From Tetragonia tetragonoides (Eukaryota > Streptophyta > Magnoliopsida > Caryophyllales > Aizoaceae), in assembly GCA_038025085.1 (NCBI GenBank), contig CM076141.1, positions 16,804,001 through 16,868,000 on the forward strand: 64,000 nucleotides of DNA, in the 5' to 3' direction. The first letter of the stretch is position 1, and every line of letters starts with the position of its first letter. The notes under the pieces are model-generated. The model was not told the DNA's origin and did not search any database. It was given only the letters and a program-made list of their open reading frames with translations. Made by a program: the position numbers and the translations under genes. Below are positions 1-12,869 of the stretch, in pieces.

Positions 1-2
1 TT

Positions 3-2392
3 TACTATATTACATTTGTGGATGATTGTTCTAGATTTACTAGAGTTTACCTCCTTAAATCAAAGGACGAAGTGGAATCAATGTTTCTTAAGTACAAAGC
101 TGAGGTTGAAAATCAGTTAGAACTAAAGATCAAAAGAGTCAGATCTGATAGAGGTGGTGAGTATGGGACTAACACCCTTCAATCCTTTTGCGAAATGAAT
201 GGGATAGAACATGAGACCTCTGCCCCTTATACTCCTCAATCCAATGGGGTTGCTGAGAGAAAAAATAGAACTCTTAAGGATATGATGAATGCCATGCTCA
301 TTAGTTTCGGGCTACCCGACAACATGTGGGGGGAGGCGGTTTTATCCGCTTGTCATATTCTCAATAGAGTGCCTCATAAGAAGTTAGATAAAACCCCATA
401 TGAGATATGGAAAGGTTATGCACCAAACCTGTCTTATTTGAAAGTGTGGGGGTGTTTGACCAAAGTAGGCTTGCCTAGTCATAAGCGTACGAATATAGGG
501 CCTAAAACCATAGATTCTGTTTTCATTGGTACGCCCAAACTAGTGCAGCATATAGATTTATGTGTTTGAATGATTATTCAATTATTGAATCTAGATATGC
601 TGAATTCTTTGAGCATGTTTTCCCTTTGAAAAAGAATGCTGAATCATGTGATATTACTATGACTATGCCTGCTTCTTTGCCATTATCTACTCCTATTAAT
701 AATGATGTTCATGATGTTGAACTGCGCAAGGGTAAAAGAGTCAGAATCGAAACTAACTTTGGTCCTGACTTTATTACATCTTTTCTGACCGAAGATTTTG
801 ATATTGACGAATTGAATGAGAATTTCGTTTATGTTTTTATGATTGATGAAGAGCCTAAAACTTATGAAGAGGCTATGTCTTCGGTTGATGCTAATTTTTG
901 GAAAGAAGCTATAAAGAGTGAGTTAGATTCTATTATTTCTAACCATACTTGGGATCTTGTTGATTTGCCTAATGGCTGCAAACCTATTAGTGGTAAATGG
1001 ATCTTCAAAATTAAAAGGAGACCTGATGGATCCATTGAAAGGTTTAAAACTCGTTTTGTTGTTAGAGGCTTTACACAAAAGAAAGGTATTGATTATTTTG
1101 ATACTTATTCTCCTGTGACTAAAATTGCTACTATTAGAACTCTAATCTCCATGGCTGCAATTTATGATTTAATTGTTCATCAATTGGATGTTAAAACTGC
1201 TTTCTTACATGGAGATTTAGAAGAGGAAATTTATATGCAGCAACCCGAGGGATTTGTTGTTCCCGGGCAAGAACATAAAGTGTGTAAGTTGAGAAAATCC
1301 TTATATGGATTAAAACAAGCTCCAAAATAGTGGTATGAGAAATTTCATAGTACATTGATTGGTGATGGATTTATAGTAAATGCCTCTGATTCATGTGTGT
1401 ATTCCAAAGTGATTGATTCTCATTGCATAATCATTTGTTTATATGTTGATGATATGCTTATTTTTGGTACACACATAGATATTGTGAATGATACTAAGAA
1501 ATTTCTTGCCTCAAAATTTGAAATGAAGGATTTGGGTGAGGAGGATGTAATTTTGGGTGTTAAAATTAAAAGAACCCAAAATGGTATTTCTTTGTGTCAA
1601 TCACATTATGTTGAGAAGGTACTAAAGAAATTTAATTCTTTTGATGTTATGCATGCCAAAACTCCCTATGATTCTAGCATACACTTAAAGAAAAATTATG
1701 GTGATAGTATATCACAATCTGAGTATGCCTAAATAATTGGGAGTGTTATGTTTTTAATGAATTACACTAGACCTGACATAGCATATTGTGTTAGTAGACT
1801 TAGTCGTTATACCCATAATCTTGGTAGAGAACATTGGATTGCTCTCAAACGACTTCTCAAATATTTAAGATTGAACTATGGATTGGGGATTGCATTTTTG
1901 TAAGTATCCGCCGTTTTGGAAGGATATTGTGATGCTAATTGGGTAAACGACAAAGATGATATAAGTTCTACTAGTGGCTATGTTTTTACTTTGGGTGGTG
2001 GAGCTATTTCATGGAAGTCTTGTAAACAAACATGTATAGCTCGGTCTACTATGGAATCTGAATTCATTGCTCTTGAATTGGCAGGTTAAGAAGCCGAATG
2101 GTTAAGGAACTTGCTTGCGGATGTTCCTTTGTGGGGAAAGCCAACACCTCCTGTCTCCATTCATTGTGATTCACAATCAGCCATATCGATGGCTAAGAAT
2201 AATGCGTATAATGGGAAGAAAAGACATATACGCATAAGGCATGGTGTTGTGAGACAGTTGATAAAGAATGGCGTGCTCTCCTTGGAGTATGTGAGATTTG
2301 AAAGGAATTTGGCTGACCCTTTAACCAAAGGCTTGACCAGAAAATTGGTCGTGGACACGTCGAGGGGGATGGGCTTAAAGCCCTTGGATTGA
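3..2392 (+). pseudogene. copia pol remnant: integrase, RT, RNase H
   Basis: The first reading frame holds the integrase core: VDDCSRF supplies the first Asp, VRSDRGGEYG (about nt 140-170) the second, and NGVAERKNRT (about 245-275) the Glu. Around nt 540-560 the frame shifts, and the rest runs in one frame but is cut by stops. RT begins near 860 (EEPKTYEEAM), includes the catalytic YVDD at about 1442-1453 and continues to about 1730. RNase H runs from about 1900 and ends with the copia-typical DPLTKGLTR. In-frame stops fall at about 1328 (after APK, where WYEKF follows), 1731 (YA stop IIGSVM), about 1901 and about 2086. Stops of different types and a frameshift indicate decay, not programmed recoding. 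Order IN-RT-RNase H defines the copia superfamily; I do not assign a lineage. Confidence 0.92.
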
Positions 2393-3048
2393 GAGAATCA
2401 TGGTGGATACCCAACCTTTCATGGTTCAATGTGGTCAAACGAAGCCATGAGGAGACTCAACAAGCACCAAGTTACCCATCCATATGGCGATTATTGGTGC
2501 TATTTTGAGGATGAGCTTATGCGCTTAATGAATTCATAGCCCTAGTTGGGTGGTCCTTGAGAGATGGACTTGATGGATTCACCGCTTATTTATGTGAGGT
2601 TGAGCCTCGTTGCTCTTAATGATTTCACGATCCTGGAGGATAATGGTCAGACCCAAAAGTAAGTTTGGGTAGACCAAATTGTAGTGGACCTGTTGAAAAT
2701 CACCTACGTAAGTGTGAAAGTTTGGCCACCTTCTATGAAAGATATTTGGGCTATCTTTCTAGAGCACTCATGAGTACCCGAGGTTCTCTTGGCCGTTTTA
2801 TATGTGTTGATTATCGCGGGACAAAATCTCAATAAAGTGATAAGGTGCGTGTCTTGGGGTATCACCTTTACGTCCTGGAGTTCAAGAGTAACCTCACTCC
2901 TTGATGTTCGGTATAACCTCAATTCACTATGTGCTAATTCAAATTGCAAGATATTAGCACTTAAGTGCCGAGTCATTTGTTTGCTCAGAAAACTTTGCTC
3001 ATTCACTCTCTTTGGAAATCTTATCTCTCTTTCGCATTGGTGGGGGAT

Positions 3049-3649
3049 TGTTGGGAAACAATGCTCAGAGTTGGAGTTTGGTTATGACCAATCTGAGTTT
3101 GGTTCTACCCAATCGTATTCAGACTCGCGAGATATTAATTGCGGAAATCACGGAATCAATTAGAACCGTAACTGCTGTTGTAATCTTTTATTCTTGGATA
3201 TAACAGCTCCTAATCTTCAGCCCAATATCTTTATTGTGATATTATATCCTTGATCTCCAAATCAATTGGTTCCTTGATTCTTTCCCCATTAATTACGTTA
3301 TTTGATGGGGAAAGTTTCAGCCCTCTTTTGGCTATAAAAGCTCTGTCAATATTGCTGGAAAATAAACAAGAGAAAATCTTCCATCATCCTTTTCTCTCTC
3401 TACATCTTCCATTATTCCTGAGCAAGTTGAGTTTTGTTCCAATCCTTCCTCGTGAGTGCACACGAGTAAGGGTGTTGTGTTAACCTTGGAAAGCGAGCGC
3501 TGGGTGATCGATTTGCACCTAGATCGATGCGAAATCGCTTTTAAGGCAGTGGTTAATCCCACGGTGCAGCAAGTTACTTTCGTGTTCTTTTTCTGCCAGT
3601 TGATCATTGTGACTGACCAAACATCAGTTTGGGTACACCTATTCTAACA
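3049..3649 (+). repeat. 3' LTR of the copia element
   Basis: The LTR begins TGTTGGGAAACA directly after the purine-rich tract and ends TTCTAACA, giving TGTT...AACA ends. Length is 601 bp. A TATA-like motif (GCTATAAAAG, about 3331-3340) and AATAAA (about 3360) are placed as promoter and poly(A) signals usually are in such LTRs. The partner LTR is outside the window, so the borders rest on the terminal motif and the tract. Confidence 0.85.
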
Positions 3650-5525
3650 ATGGTGAGGCCTCTCATACAAGCATGATTTCATGCCAACGTCATGCTTGTA
3701 TATAGAGGTAGTCTCACCTTGAGACGGCCTCATACAAGACTTATTGAGTAACAAAATTGACTAAATTTTCAATCCATATTCCAGTACTACCAAAGAAGCA
3801 AATCTTTTCCAACTATCAAATGAGATCATCTTTACCTATAGGTGATTAATAATATGTTTTTGCGGGGAGCAGATCCTCTACTGTTGTAAAAATAACAGCA
3901 GAGTGTTGTTCTCCAAATCTACACCCTTAGATTAGAGAGGGTGGGTTTTTGATCCTTGAATAGAGGGGGTGGGTTTTTAAAATTAAAAAACTTAGAGGAG
4001 AGAGATAGAGAGAGAAAGGGACAACAGAGAAAAATAACAGTGTAGAGGATCCATACACGTTTTTGCCACAAGTTGGCACCACAATGCCTCAAGTCGGTAT
4101 GTTTACACTTTATATCTCAACTTGACTTGCATTAATACATGTATAGAAATGTTTCTCTGCCAACAGTCTCAGACTCTCACTCTCTTGCTTCTGTCAACTT
4201 GTACCTTACTATAGTCAGGAACAAATTAAGGATTAGCCAACATTCAAATATGAAGTATTGATAAGATTATAATATGTGTTTTTGTTGCTACACCGAACAA
4301 AACCTATTAATGTAATGTGGATAGATAGAATATTTTAAAGTAGATTTCCCTTTATTAGTTAGAATGCAAATAGATAGATAGATACAGAGGTAGATTTACT
4401 ATGTTCTAAATGCATTTTATTTAATTATTTATTGTTATATATTGTTTGGTAAACTTCGCAGCTTTTTCTGAGCAATTTGTCTAATCCCATTAGACTAACT
4501 TCACCAATACTTTGAGTTTCCCACCAACCAACAACTTGGATTAAGAGTTATGTTTTCTAAAAAACTATTTTTCTTCTCGATTTAAATATTTATTATTTTG
4601 TATTTTTATCACGTGGGTTAAAAGAATGTATTATTGGCTGACTAAGTTGCTAGCAATGATCATGCGAGATCGTGGTTAAGCAAATTAATCATTTGAGATC
4701 TTACGTTGACTTAACATTGGAAAGGAATTAAAGTAAGAGAATTAGGAGATGAGCTTGTGGGAACCACATGAAGTGCACATGGATTAATTGGTGTAAAACC
4801 TAATTGTCAGGGGTAAGCCAATGAGTCACTCCCAAAGCTATCCCAAATCTAGCTTATCTTATATGGACGATTAGAATAAGATATTTTCTACTCAACTTAA
4901 TTTCACTAAATTTAGTTTAGTACATTTTAGTTCAGTTTAGTTCATGTCTAAGTTATCACTCAGGTAATCTTTTATTCCAAATTAAATTTATGATATTTAT
5001 GTCATTGGAATTCCATAGAATACTTTTTAAAATGAGTCCAATATTGAATATGGTTCGACGAGTTTTGAATGGTTAAAGAACAAGTTTGAAAAAATCAATT
5101 ATGTTCAATTCTTTCAATTTAGTTATGTTGAGTTCAATTTTTAGCAGGTAAAAGAACGGAGCCTAAGTTTATGCATTGGAACTCAAATAAGTAAATTTCA
5201 CATTAAACTTAAAAACAATAAAAGGTAACCAATTCACAAGTCATCCGTGTAAACTACCCACTGGTTAGACAACTATTTATCCACTTTCATTCTCCAAATA
5301 TCTAATGATTTATGTAATTTTTTAAAGGGTCTCTTGTCCAAAATACCCCTTATGTATTGGAATTTTTGAACTTTAGTAGTGGCAAGTATTTGTTCATTTC
5401 AATAGATCGAATGGAAACTGAAGCTAAGGTAAATTTTAGATCAATATGTGTTGGAATGAAAATAACAAATTCATATTGTCTAGATCGTAGATCCTCCTAG
5501 CTAGGTGAACCCAAGGTATAAATGG

Positions 5526-5559
<34 letters not shown>

Positions 5560-5893
5560 GAGGAGGAGGAGGAGGAGGGGGAGGAGGAGGAGGAGGGTGA
5601 TGAAGGACAGAGAAAGAGGGGGAGGTTCATCTAACTAGGCTAATAACATTGTATCGTACATTGAAAAAAAAAGTTGGTAGCATAACAAACCGTCTTATCT
5701 ATTGCATCTTTTTGTTATATAAGCGAACCAAATAACTTACAACAATGTATTGGAAAACGCAAAAGGAAAAAAATGAATAGAATGTGAGCGAGCCACCCAA
5801 AGCGCGCAGACTCAGTTTGGAAACAAGTTGTACGCTAGGTTCCAAACAAGAGAACGATTGATAAATAATTTGTTACTCCTTAAAACTTGACCT
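3650..5893. other. Gene-free intergenic stretch
   Basis: No supportable gene. About 3652-3750 carries a repeat rich in 'tgaggc...catacaag' motifs that recurs inverted near 15085-15190. About 4885-5165 holds 'CTCAACTTAATTTCACTAAATTTAGTTTAG' style sequence ending in AAAAGAACGGAGCC, which resembles a worn member of the Tourist-like family described elsewhere in the window. The rest is AT-rich with no recognised content. Confidence 0.6.
5525..5597. repeat. (GA)n/(GGA)n microsatellite
   Basis: An uninterrupted purine tract changes from GA dinucleotides to GGA trinucleotides. Open frames across it encode only Ser/Leu runs and are not genes. Confidence 0.95.
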
Positions 5894-7692
5894 CACTACA
5901 ACAAAAATGGGAATAGGCAACACATAAAATGCCAACAATGTTTCAACAGTTACCTTTGGATATATAACGCGACAATTTTCTTGCGTTGCATGATTTGTAT
6001 GCAACGCTACAAATAGTGTTGCTTTATATAGGATAAGGCAACACTTACAACAACTGTTGTCCATTTCTTGCATAAGGCAATAATTATGCGAAATGTTGCA
6101 TTTAATGACAACAATAAATTTGTTGTTGCCTTATAACACAATACTTCTTGTTTTGTTGCTTGTTTAGGCAACGGTTTGGACAACATAGGCAACCAATTTT
6201 AAAATGTTGCCTCTATATATGTGCATTAATATCTTAACTAGTAATGTGATGTATGCCATAATAAATTCGTATAACCTTTTACCCCAACTTGTAATAAATG
6301 ATATGATAACACTTTTAAGTATGATTAAATCAAGTTTTTTGGGGGTATGTAAAACTAAAAGAGGTGATTGAGAATATAATACATTAAAAATAATTAGAAT
6401 AAAAACATGACATGTCTTTAACTCATCGAAAAAGTTTCAATTAAAATAGAAAGATGCTTAAAGTTTATTGAGAAAACATAATTAGTATGTCGCTGTTCAT
6501 TTCAATGTAGCCGTAGTAGTAGATAATAAATAAATAAATAAACTCATCATTAACTGCAACATTACCATTAAACTCAGTGTGTGTTTAATTTGAGGGTGGG
6601 GGAGAGTTAAAACCCAAAGAAGATACGTACTCGTACTTCAGAATAGATCAACAAAGTAATTAGCTCCATAAATAAAAATTTGCAACGAGATTGTTTGGAA
6701 AACACTCGTTATACATAGAAAAATACAATTAAATACTTTATAGAAAGGAAACTTTGGAGTTAGATAATGTCTAGTTTGACCCTTAAAATGAAACAAATCT
6801 CAAAATAGTATATGAATGTCAATAATCTACGTGTCCACTTGTTTTTCAATGAACTCCATACAACACAAGGAAAATTTAAATCAATATTTTTTTTTTAATA
6901 AACCTCGGTTATACTTGTTGGAATGAGAAATTATCACAATATTCTTTCAAAGTGATGAAGTCATGCCATGATTAAAATACACAAACAAATTACTAATAAT
7001 ATAGTTTTTATTATTGCAAAATATGTTAACAAATGAAGAAAGCAATATTTTGGAGGGAAAAGTGAACTATTGAAGGTAATAGGATTCTACTCAAAACAAA
7101 AAGAAGAAAAAAAGATAAAGGAATTGAAATTCGTAAGTTAAAGATATGTACTATATAAATTAAGGATAACAAAAACTTGACGTGAAACAAAAGTTAGCTT
7201 GGTGATTGAGGAGTCCTTTCTTGGAGATAGTTACACTAGGTTGCAGGTTCAAATCCCAGCAGCATCATATGGACATTACTTTGAGAGGTATTAAAGTGTA
7301 TGGTAGTAAAGATTATTGGAAGAGGAAGGACGGGTTGGTTGATATACGTGTGAATTAATATTTGTCCCCTCGTATAATTTTTTTTATTTATTTATTTTTG
7401 TCTACATTGCAACGATTATATGTTGTTGCCTAATCGTAAAGGTAACAATTGTAAGATTGTTGCTAAAAGTAGCAACGGTAGCAAACTGTTGCCTTTGTAA
7501 AACCGTTGCCTAAGGTACATTTTAGGTTTATTTTTAGAAACCGTTGCCTATTATGCAAGAACTGTTGCCTTAGGAAAAGGCAACGGAGGCAAATGCAACG
7601 CACTAAGTCTGTTGCCTTAGACTCAAGGCAACAGTTTTTTGATATTAGACAACGGCTTTTAATTGTTATCGTTGGTACTTTTTGTTGTAGTG
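5894..7692. mobile_element. Non-autonomous CACTA (En/Spm) transposon
   Basis: The left end is CACTACAACAAAAA and the right end is its exact inverse, TTTTTGTTGTAGTG, a 14-bp perfect terminal inverted repeat. A 3-bp duplication CCT flanks it (5891-5893 and 7693-7695), as expected for CACTA elements. Both subterminal regions are packed with GGCAAC/GTTGCC motifs in both orientations, the usual transposase-binding arrangement. The 1,799-bp body has no transposase-like frame, so it depends on another element for movement. A SINE-like segment lies inside (about 7190-7400). Confidence 0.93.
7190..7400 (+). mobile_element. Probable tRNA-derived SINE inside the CACTA element
   Basis: A box-A-like segment (TTAGCTTGGTGATTGAGG) is followed about 55 bp later by a box-B-like GGTTCAAATCCC, the spacing of an internal Pol III promoter. 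The 3' part ends in a T/A-rich tail near 7375-7400. I did not find a clear target duplication, so the borders are approximate. Confidence 0.55.
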
Positions 7693-7695
7693 CCT

Positions 7696-9387
7696 GGTTA
7701 GTGACATTAGTTGTTAGCTATTGGTTGTTAGCTGGTAGTTTAAGGCTAGTGCTATCAACTAGTTTGACTACCTGGTAATGTTGGCTGGTTGTAAAAATAT
7801 GTTTGGTAAATTCAGTTGTTCATTATTAGCTGGTGATTTTAAAATTACCTAAAAGGACATGAGTATTGTTTACTTTTATTTATAAGTCTTGCTTCTTCTT
7901 CTTCTTGTTTGGTTGTTGTTTTGTGCTAAAGTACCAACAAATAGAAAAAAGAAAAAAGATCATCTTTCTTTGCTTGCGTTTGAGCTATCTTCACTAGTTA
8001 GCGGAGATCGATGACAAATTAAGAGCTACTAACCTCTGATTTGCGGTTAATGACCACTAGTTTAGGGGTGGTAGGCTAGTGAGTGCCAAGTGGTGGTCCT
8101 AGTGGAGGTGTTAGAGCGGCAATTTCTTTTTTGGTTCAATTCGTATTTTTAAAGCTGTAAATTGATCTTTTGGGCATGAAGGTCTTTTTGCAATTAATTG
8201 GTGAATAACCTGATGCAAACGCTGCTCAATGTGGCTGGTGAAAATTAAAATTGGATGGTGGGGTGTCACAAGCCACTCCCACAGGCCACAAGTCAACATC
8301 CAAACACCATTGTTGGCGGGTAGAGTAGTCAAACATCCAATAATCCCAAAAAACCATCCCACCAGTCAGCATCCAAACACTCCCATTCTCTATTCTCTCT
8401 AACATCAACCCTTCACCTCCAATAGTTATACCAAAAAATTTCACTTTTGGTTAAAAGAAAACTCAGCAATGTTATAATCTTTTTATTCCCTAAATGGAGT
8501 AAGGTAATGGTGGTGTGTTCCCATGTAAGGTAATCAACGATATCCTTACTTATTTACCCGCTAAGACACCAGGTTCCTTTCAATGTAATCTCAAAACATT
8601 AGCTTTCACTACTTGGAAGCTCAACTTTCACCGCTTAATACATTTCTCATTCAACCCCTTCATGAGTTCCAAAAAGAAAAGAAAAAGGAAAAAGAGGTAA
8701 TCTATCGAAGTTTATTTTGGTTATGTACTTTGTGAGCTGACCCCTTTTGTGGGCTTTTGATTTGTTTGTTTGGCCCATAATTGCCAATAGTTTCCAAGCA
8801 GAGAAATGCAATTTTCATCAACCTTATTGTGTGACACTTGGAGTAATTAATAATTTTTATATAATTATTCTCTTTCTTTTGTTTTGACCTCGTGAGAAAA
8901 AATATGAGAGTGCAATTTTCACTCTAAAAGTGAGAATGCACATATCACATCCCTTCAAAAATAAGAAAAAAGTATTGAAGGCTTAATATGGCAAATAGGC
9001 ACATGCCTTTGACAAAATGAGAGATTGTCGTGAGACCAAAATAAAAAGTAAAAGATAGAGGTTCATAACAAATTGTACTAAATAAAAATTCATATTCATG
9101 GTTAAGAAATACATTTAATCAACAAAGAAAAAGTATATATGTGTCTCTAGAAATAATTGTAGCAAAAAGGAAGGGAAAAAAAACTAAGGAACAGAAATAA
9201 ATAACGTGAAAAAGTATGACCGGGTGAATTTGAACATCAAACCTCCACCAAAGTATGTAAGGCAACAAATCATCTTATCTATCACATATTTTTGTTATAT
9301 AAGCGGACCAAATAACTTATACTCCTTCCATTTCAGAAAAACTCTAATATTTGCCTATTTTGGATTTTGACAAAGCACTAACAATTC
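7696..9387. other. Gene-free intergenic stretch
   Basis: No gene seen. 7696-7860 contains repeated TTAGCTATTGG/GTTAGCTGG words of the kind found in worn MITEs. About 9261-9321 is a near copy of about 5680-5739 (shared core TTTTTGTTATATAAGCG). At about 9320 ACTCCTTCCATTTC resembles a Stowaway end, but no partner end was found. Confidence 0.55.
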
Positions 9388-9621
9388 TGTCGGAGCCCAA
9401 AATATTCCTTTTGAGTGCCCCCACGCTACCACGTCATCGGAAAATCAACAAGTTAACGAACCAGTAAAGAGATGACCTGTAGCACTCGGGGAAATAATGA
9501 AGACCCCTTAAAAATCCGGGATTATTCTTTCAACACATCACCTTGTCATATCAGGCCTAGAATTCCGTAAATGGTCGGGTAACTTTGTCACTGGCTGGTC
9601 GTCCAAACCCGTCTCATATTG

Positions 9622-9880
9622 GGGCATGTTCTTTTCAACTGGTTTCCAATTTTGCCCAATTTTGTCCAGTTTTCTCCAGGGTTGTCTAGTTTTCACCAGT
9701 TATCAGTTACAAAATACAGTTTTCCCCAGTTTTGCCCAGTTTCCCCCAGTTTGACCCAGTTTTGGCCAATTTGATATTTTGACATATTAAACATAATAAT
9801 TAAATATACAATATATTTAATCAAAATATAAAAATAAATATGTGCATTGACTTTGTATTTAAACATGAATAAAAGTCCTT

Positions 9881-9979
<99 letters not shown>

Positions 9980-10036
9980 TATTTTATTAATAATATTTTA
10001 ATTACTATTATTATTATTATTATTTTATTAGTGTAA

Positions 10037-10067
<31 letters not shown>

Positions 10068-10443
10068 TATTATAATTATAATGATAATATTTTTATTTTT
10101 ATGATTTTTATTAATATTTTTATTGTTATTATTATTGTTAATGTAATTATTAATGTTATTATTAATTTTTTTATTTTTAATATTTTTATTAAATTTATTA
10201 ATATTACTATTATTATTATGATTATTATTTTTATTAATATTAATATTATTATTTATTATTATTATTATTTTGTTATTATTGTTATTAAGAAAATAATAAA
10301 ATTATACAAAATTTCCCAGTTACCAGTTAGATTTCCTTGTTTTTCACTAGTTTCTTACAGTTACCAGTAAGACTTCCCAGTTTTCAACAATTTTTCCAAT
10401 TTTCACCAGTTTCTCCCAGTTGCCTGTTGAAAAGAACGATCCC
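9622..10443. mobile_element. Tourist-like (PIF/Harbinger) element with CCAGTTTTG repeats and microsatellite core, copy A
   Basis: The left end GGGCATGTTCTTTTCAACTG is matched in inverse by CAGTTGAAAAGAAC-type sequence at the right end (CTGTTGAAAAGAACGATCCC). A 3-bp duplication TTG lies at 9619-9621 and 10444-10446. Both arms are built of short repeats around CCAGTTTTGCC/CCAGTTTCTCC, and the middle is AAT/ATT-rich. The frames within are low-complexity and non-coding. Confidence 0.82.
9882..9978. repeat. (AAT)n microsatellite in copy A
   Basis: About 32 AAT units in a row, followed by looser ATT-rich sequence to about 10290. This is the inner core of Tourist-like copy A. Confidence 0.95.
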
Positions 10444-10879
10444 TTGGTCGTCCAAATGACCGAAATCAGGGTTGGCAATTGTCTAAGCGTGAGGGGAAGA
10501 GACCCATGAACTCTCTGGTCGGCAAAATCTAAAATCTAAGGTTGGCCACCAGGGAGATCAGGGTAGATTAGACACTCGGAAATACATTAACACCAAGAAG
10601 CTAAGGTCCTACAACTACAACAGAGGCAACTGGCAAGGTCCCAATCAATGGACACCTATGATGCAGAACAACCAGCACTTACTCCATCTCACCTCCGAAG
10701 CCTCTAGAGGGTTAAGTTGATATGTAAACAACCTCCACAAAAGAGTTCAAGTGGTCAAGTTTATTTAGACTATAGGGAGGATGATTATGGAAAGGACCAT
10801 GGGGGAGAATAGGGATACGATGACTACGAAGAGCCTAATGAACTTGTTCAACCCAACCCCCAACCCCTTTGTGGGTCAC

Positions 10880-11890
10880 GTTGGCAATGGGAGTCGTCCT
10901 TTAAATGAGTGCCTTGGTCATTGAATGACAGTATTCCGGCTAGGCTCACACTAATGCCTCTGCCATTCAGCCAAACCATCATAAGCGCTCCCATACCTCC
11001 CAAACCTAAGATGCCTTCAATGCCCACATACGCTGGTAAGACGGACTCAAACAATCACCTGACCATCTTTGGGTCACAGATGATGCTACAAGAGGCCAGT
11101 GACGCGGTCTGGTGTAAATACATCCAGTCTACCCTAACGTGTACAACTTTAAGGTGGCTCAAAAACCTTCCGAGAAATAGTATTCATAACTTTCGCTCAC
11201 CTTGCGACTCAATTCACAGACATGTTATTGACCAATAAACAAAAAAAAGTAGACAATCGTTCACCTCCAAAATATCATTCAATGAGAGAATGAAGATCTC
11301 AGAAGATATGTTAGGCGATTCAATGATGAGAAAAACCATATCGTTGCCTTCTCAGATGAAGTATCTTACATTGCCTTCATGAACGGCTTAAAAGACAATG
11401 ACTCTAAGTTTGCTTTGGCAAAGAAATCTGTGACATCCTTTGTTGGGTTGTTGAAGAAGGTTGGGGCCTTCATTACAGCCACAAAGTTGTGTGCTCCTCA
11501 CAAAACAAAGAAAAGAAAAGCCTATGACAGGGCACTGACCATTGAGAAAAGATAAAGGCAAAGGAGACCAACTCAAGCGAAAGATCAACGTGGAAGAAAC
11601 AATGACGAGTCTTCTCCGTTTAAGGTGGACAACAGATCAATTTCCTGGAGATCAGAGATCATATGACTCTACCCCCGTCCCTACGCCACTCATAATCCCT
11701 GAGAAGTATAGAAACAAAAGCAAATAATGGGAATACCATAAAGAGCACATCACTACACCAACACGTGCAAGAGTCTTGATGGGGTGCTCAGAGGATGGGC
11801 TAGAGAGGGAAAGTTGAGCAAATACCTCAAGGATCAAAAGAACAAAGTTCGTCCATTCAGTGAAGCTCAGAAATGAGGAAGAGGACAATG
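10880..11890 (+). pseudogene. Ty3/gypsy gag remnant
   Basis: Fragments in different frames line up with a plant gypsy gag: PKMPSMPTYAGKTDSNNHL, then SDAVWCKYIQSTLT, then LRWLKNLPRNSIHNF (11000-11190), and in other frames SPPKYHSMRE and RRYVRRFNDEK, SYIAFMNGLKD and FALAKKSV further on (to about 11440). The tail (about 11540-11880) is basic and proline-rich. These are typical words of the retrotransposon gag domain. At least three frame changes and several stops show it is dead. It is a different family from the intact Tat element at 16.5-29.5 kb. Confidence 0.75.
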
Positions 11891-12149
11891 CTAGCACAAG
11901 ATTTTGTATTGTGATTTATTGGGGCTTCGCTACCTTAGTCTACATGCCTATTGTGCATACATTACTTGTAGGGATGATATAAATTACGCTAGATGAAACT
12001 CTTATAGTGTTGAAAGAGAATAATAGCATAATGCTCCTTATTGATGGTATTTCTACATGAGATGGATGAGATCGAGTACTAGTTACATAGGTGGCTAAGA
12101 GAGAGAGAGAGAGAAATCAAGAGAGAAAGAGATGTGGCCCAAGGAGTAA

Positions 12150-12816
12150 ATCGAAGTCACATGCGTCATGCGTGAGATTCTTGTAATGTGGAGTGTTAAC
12201 TATTGTGGTGAGAATGGTCACATTTAAAAACGTTGCCCAAAAATGAGAGATGATTTGAATAGTTTCAACCACATCCAAGAGAAGATAGGCAAGAGCAAAA
12301 TTGATGATGAGAGTGATTCCCCTAGCCTATCATGTCCAGTGATGGTAATAGAGAATTGTATTTAGCTAATCACGATGAGAATGTGGAAAGGAAAGAAAGT
12401 TGAGTGTTAGATTCGGCTGCTTCAATTTACATTTGTAAGGAGCAAGTTATGTTTGACACTTTGTCTCAAGATGGTGAGTACTGTGACATACATCAACATG
12501 GGATTAGAATGACCGTAAATGAAGGTCAAAGAAATAGATAGCATCTGAATGGAACTCTCTATGGTGATATGACTAGAACCTTTCACTATGTGATCTATGT
12601 AACCAATTCTCGTGTTAACTTTATTTTGTTGGGTTAGTGGACATTCCATGGGGTACATATATAGGTGGCCACCGGGTCGTGCCGTGTCGGTGCTGGGCCG
12701 GGCTCCCAGGCGGGCCGGGCATCGATAGAGGCTGGCACAGATGAGCACGGCCAAGGTCCGTGCCGTGCCGGTCCTGGGCCCCGGGCCTCCCTAGGAGAAG
12801 CCCACGGTTGGACCGC

Positions 12817-12869
<53 letters not shown>

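Larger units (their letters stand above)
1..3649 (+). mobile_element. Ty1/copia LTR retrotransposon, 5'-truncated by window edge
   Basis: Integrase, reverse transcriptase and RNase H follow each other in copia order, then about 650 bp of untranslated sequence, a purine-rich tract (TGGTGGGGGAT, ending about 3048) and a 3' LTR. The 5' LTR, gag and protease lie left of the window, so target duplications cannot be checked. The coding part has one frameshift and several stops, so the copy cannot be autonomous. Confidence 0.93.
9388..11890 (+). mobile_element. Decayed Ty3/gypsy remnant (LTR-like plus gag)
   Basis: A segment starting TGTCGGAGCCCAAAA near 9388 looks like an LTR piece, and 10880-11890 encodes a broken gag. 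A Tourist-like insertion (9622-10443) splits it: the phrase GGTCGTCCAAA appears on both sides of that insertion, at about 9598 and 10446. No protease or RT follows. The extent of the LTR part is an inference from its location. Confidence 0.6.

Noticed and set aside
1328..2088. Programmed stop-codon readthrough in the copia pol
   Set aside because: Several stops of different types plus a frameshift are better explained by decay.
7506..7778. 90-residue frame at the end of the CACTA element
   Set aside because: Crosses the terminal inverted repeat and consists of repeated GTTGCC translations.
10101..10370. 89-residue Ile/Asn-rich open frame
   Set aside because: It is a translation of ATT/AAT-rich microsatellite inside Tourist-like copy A.
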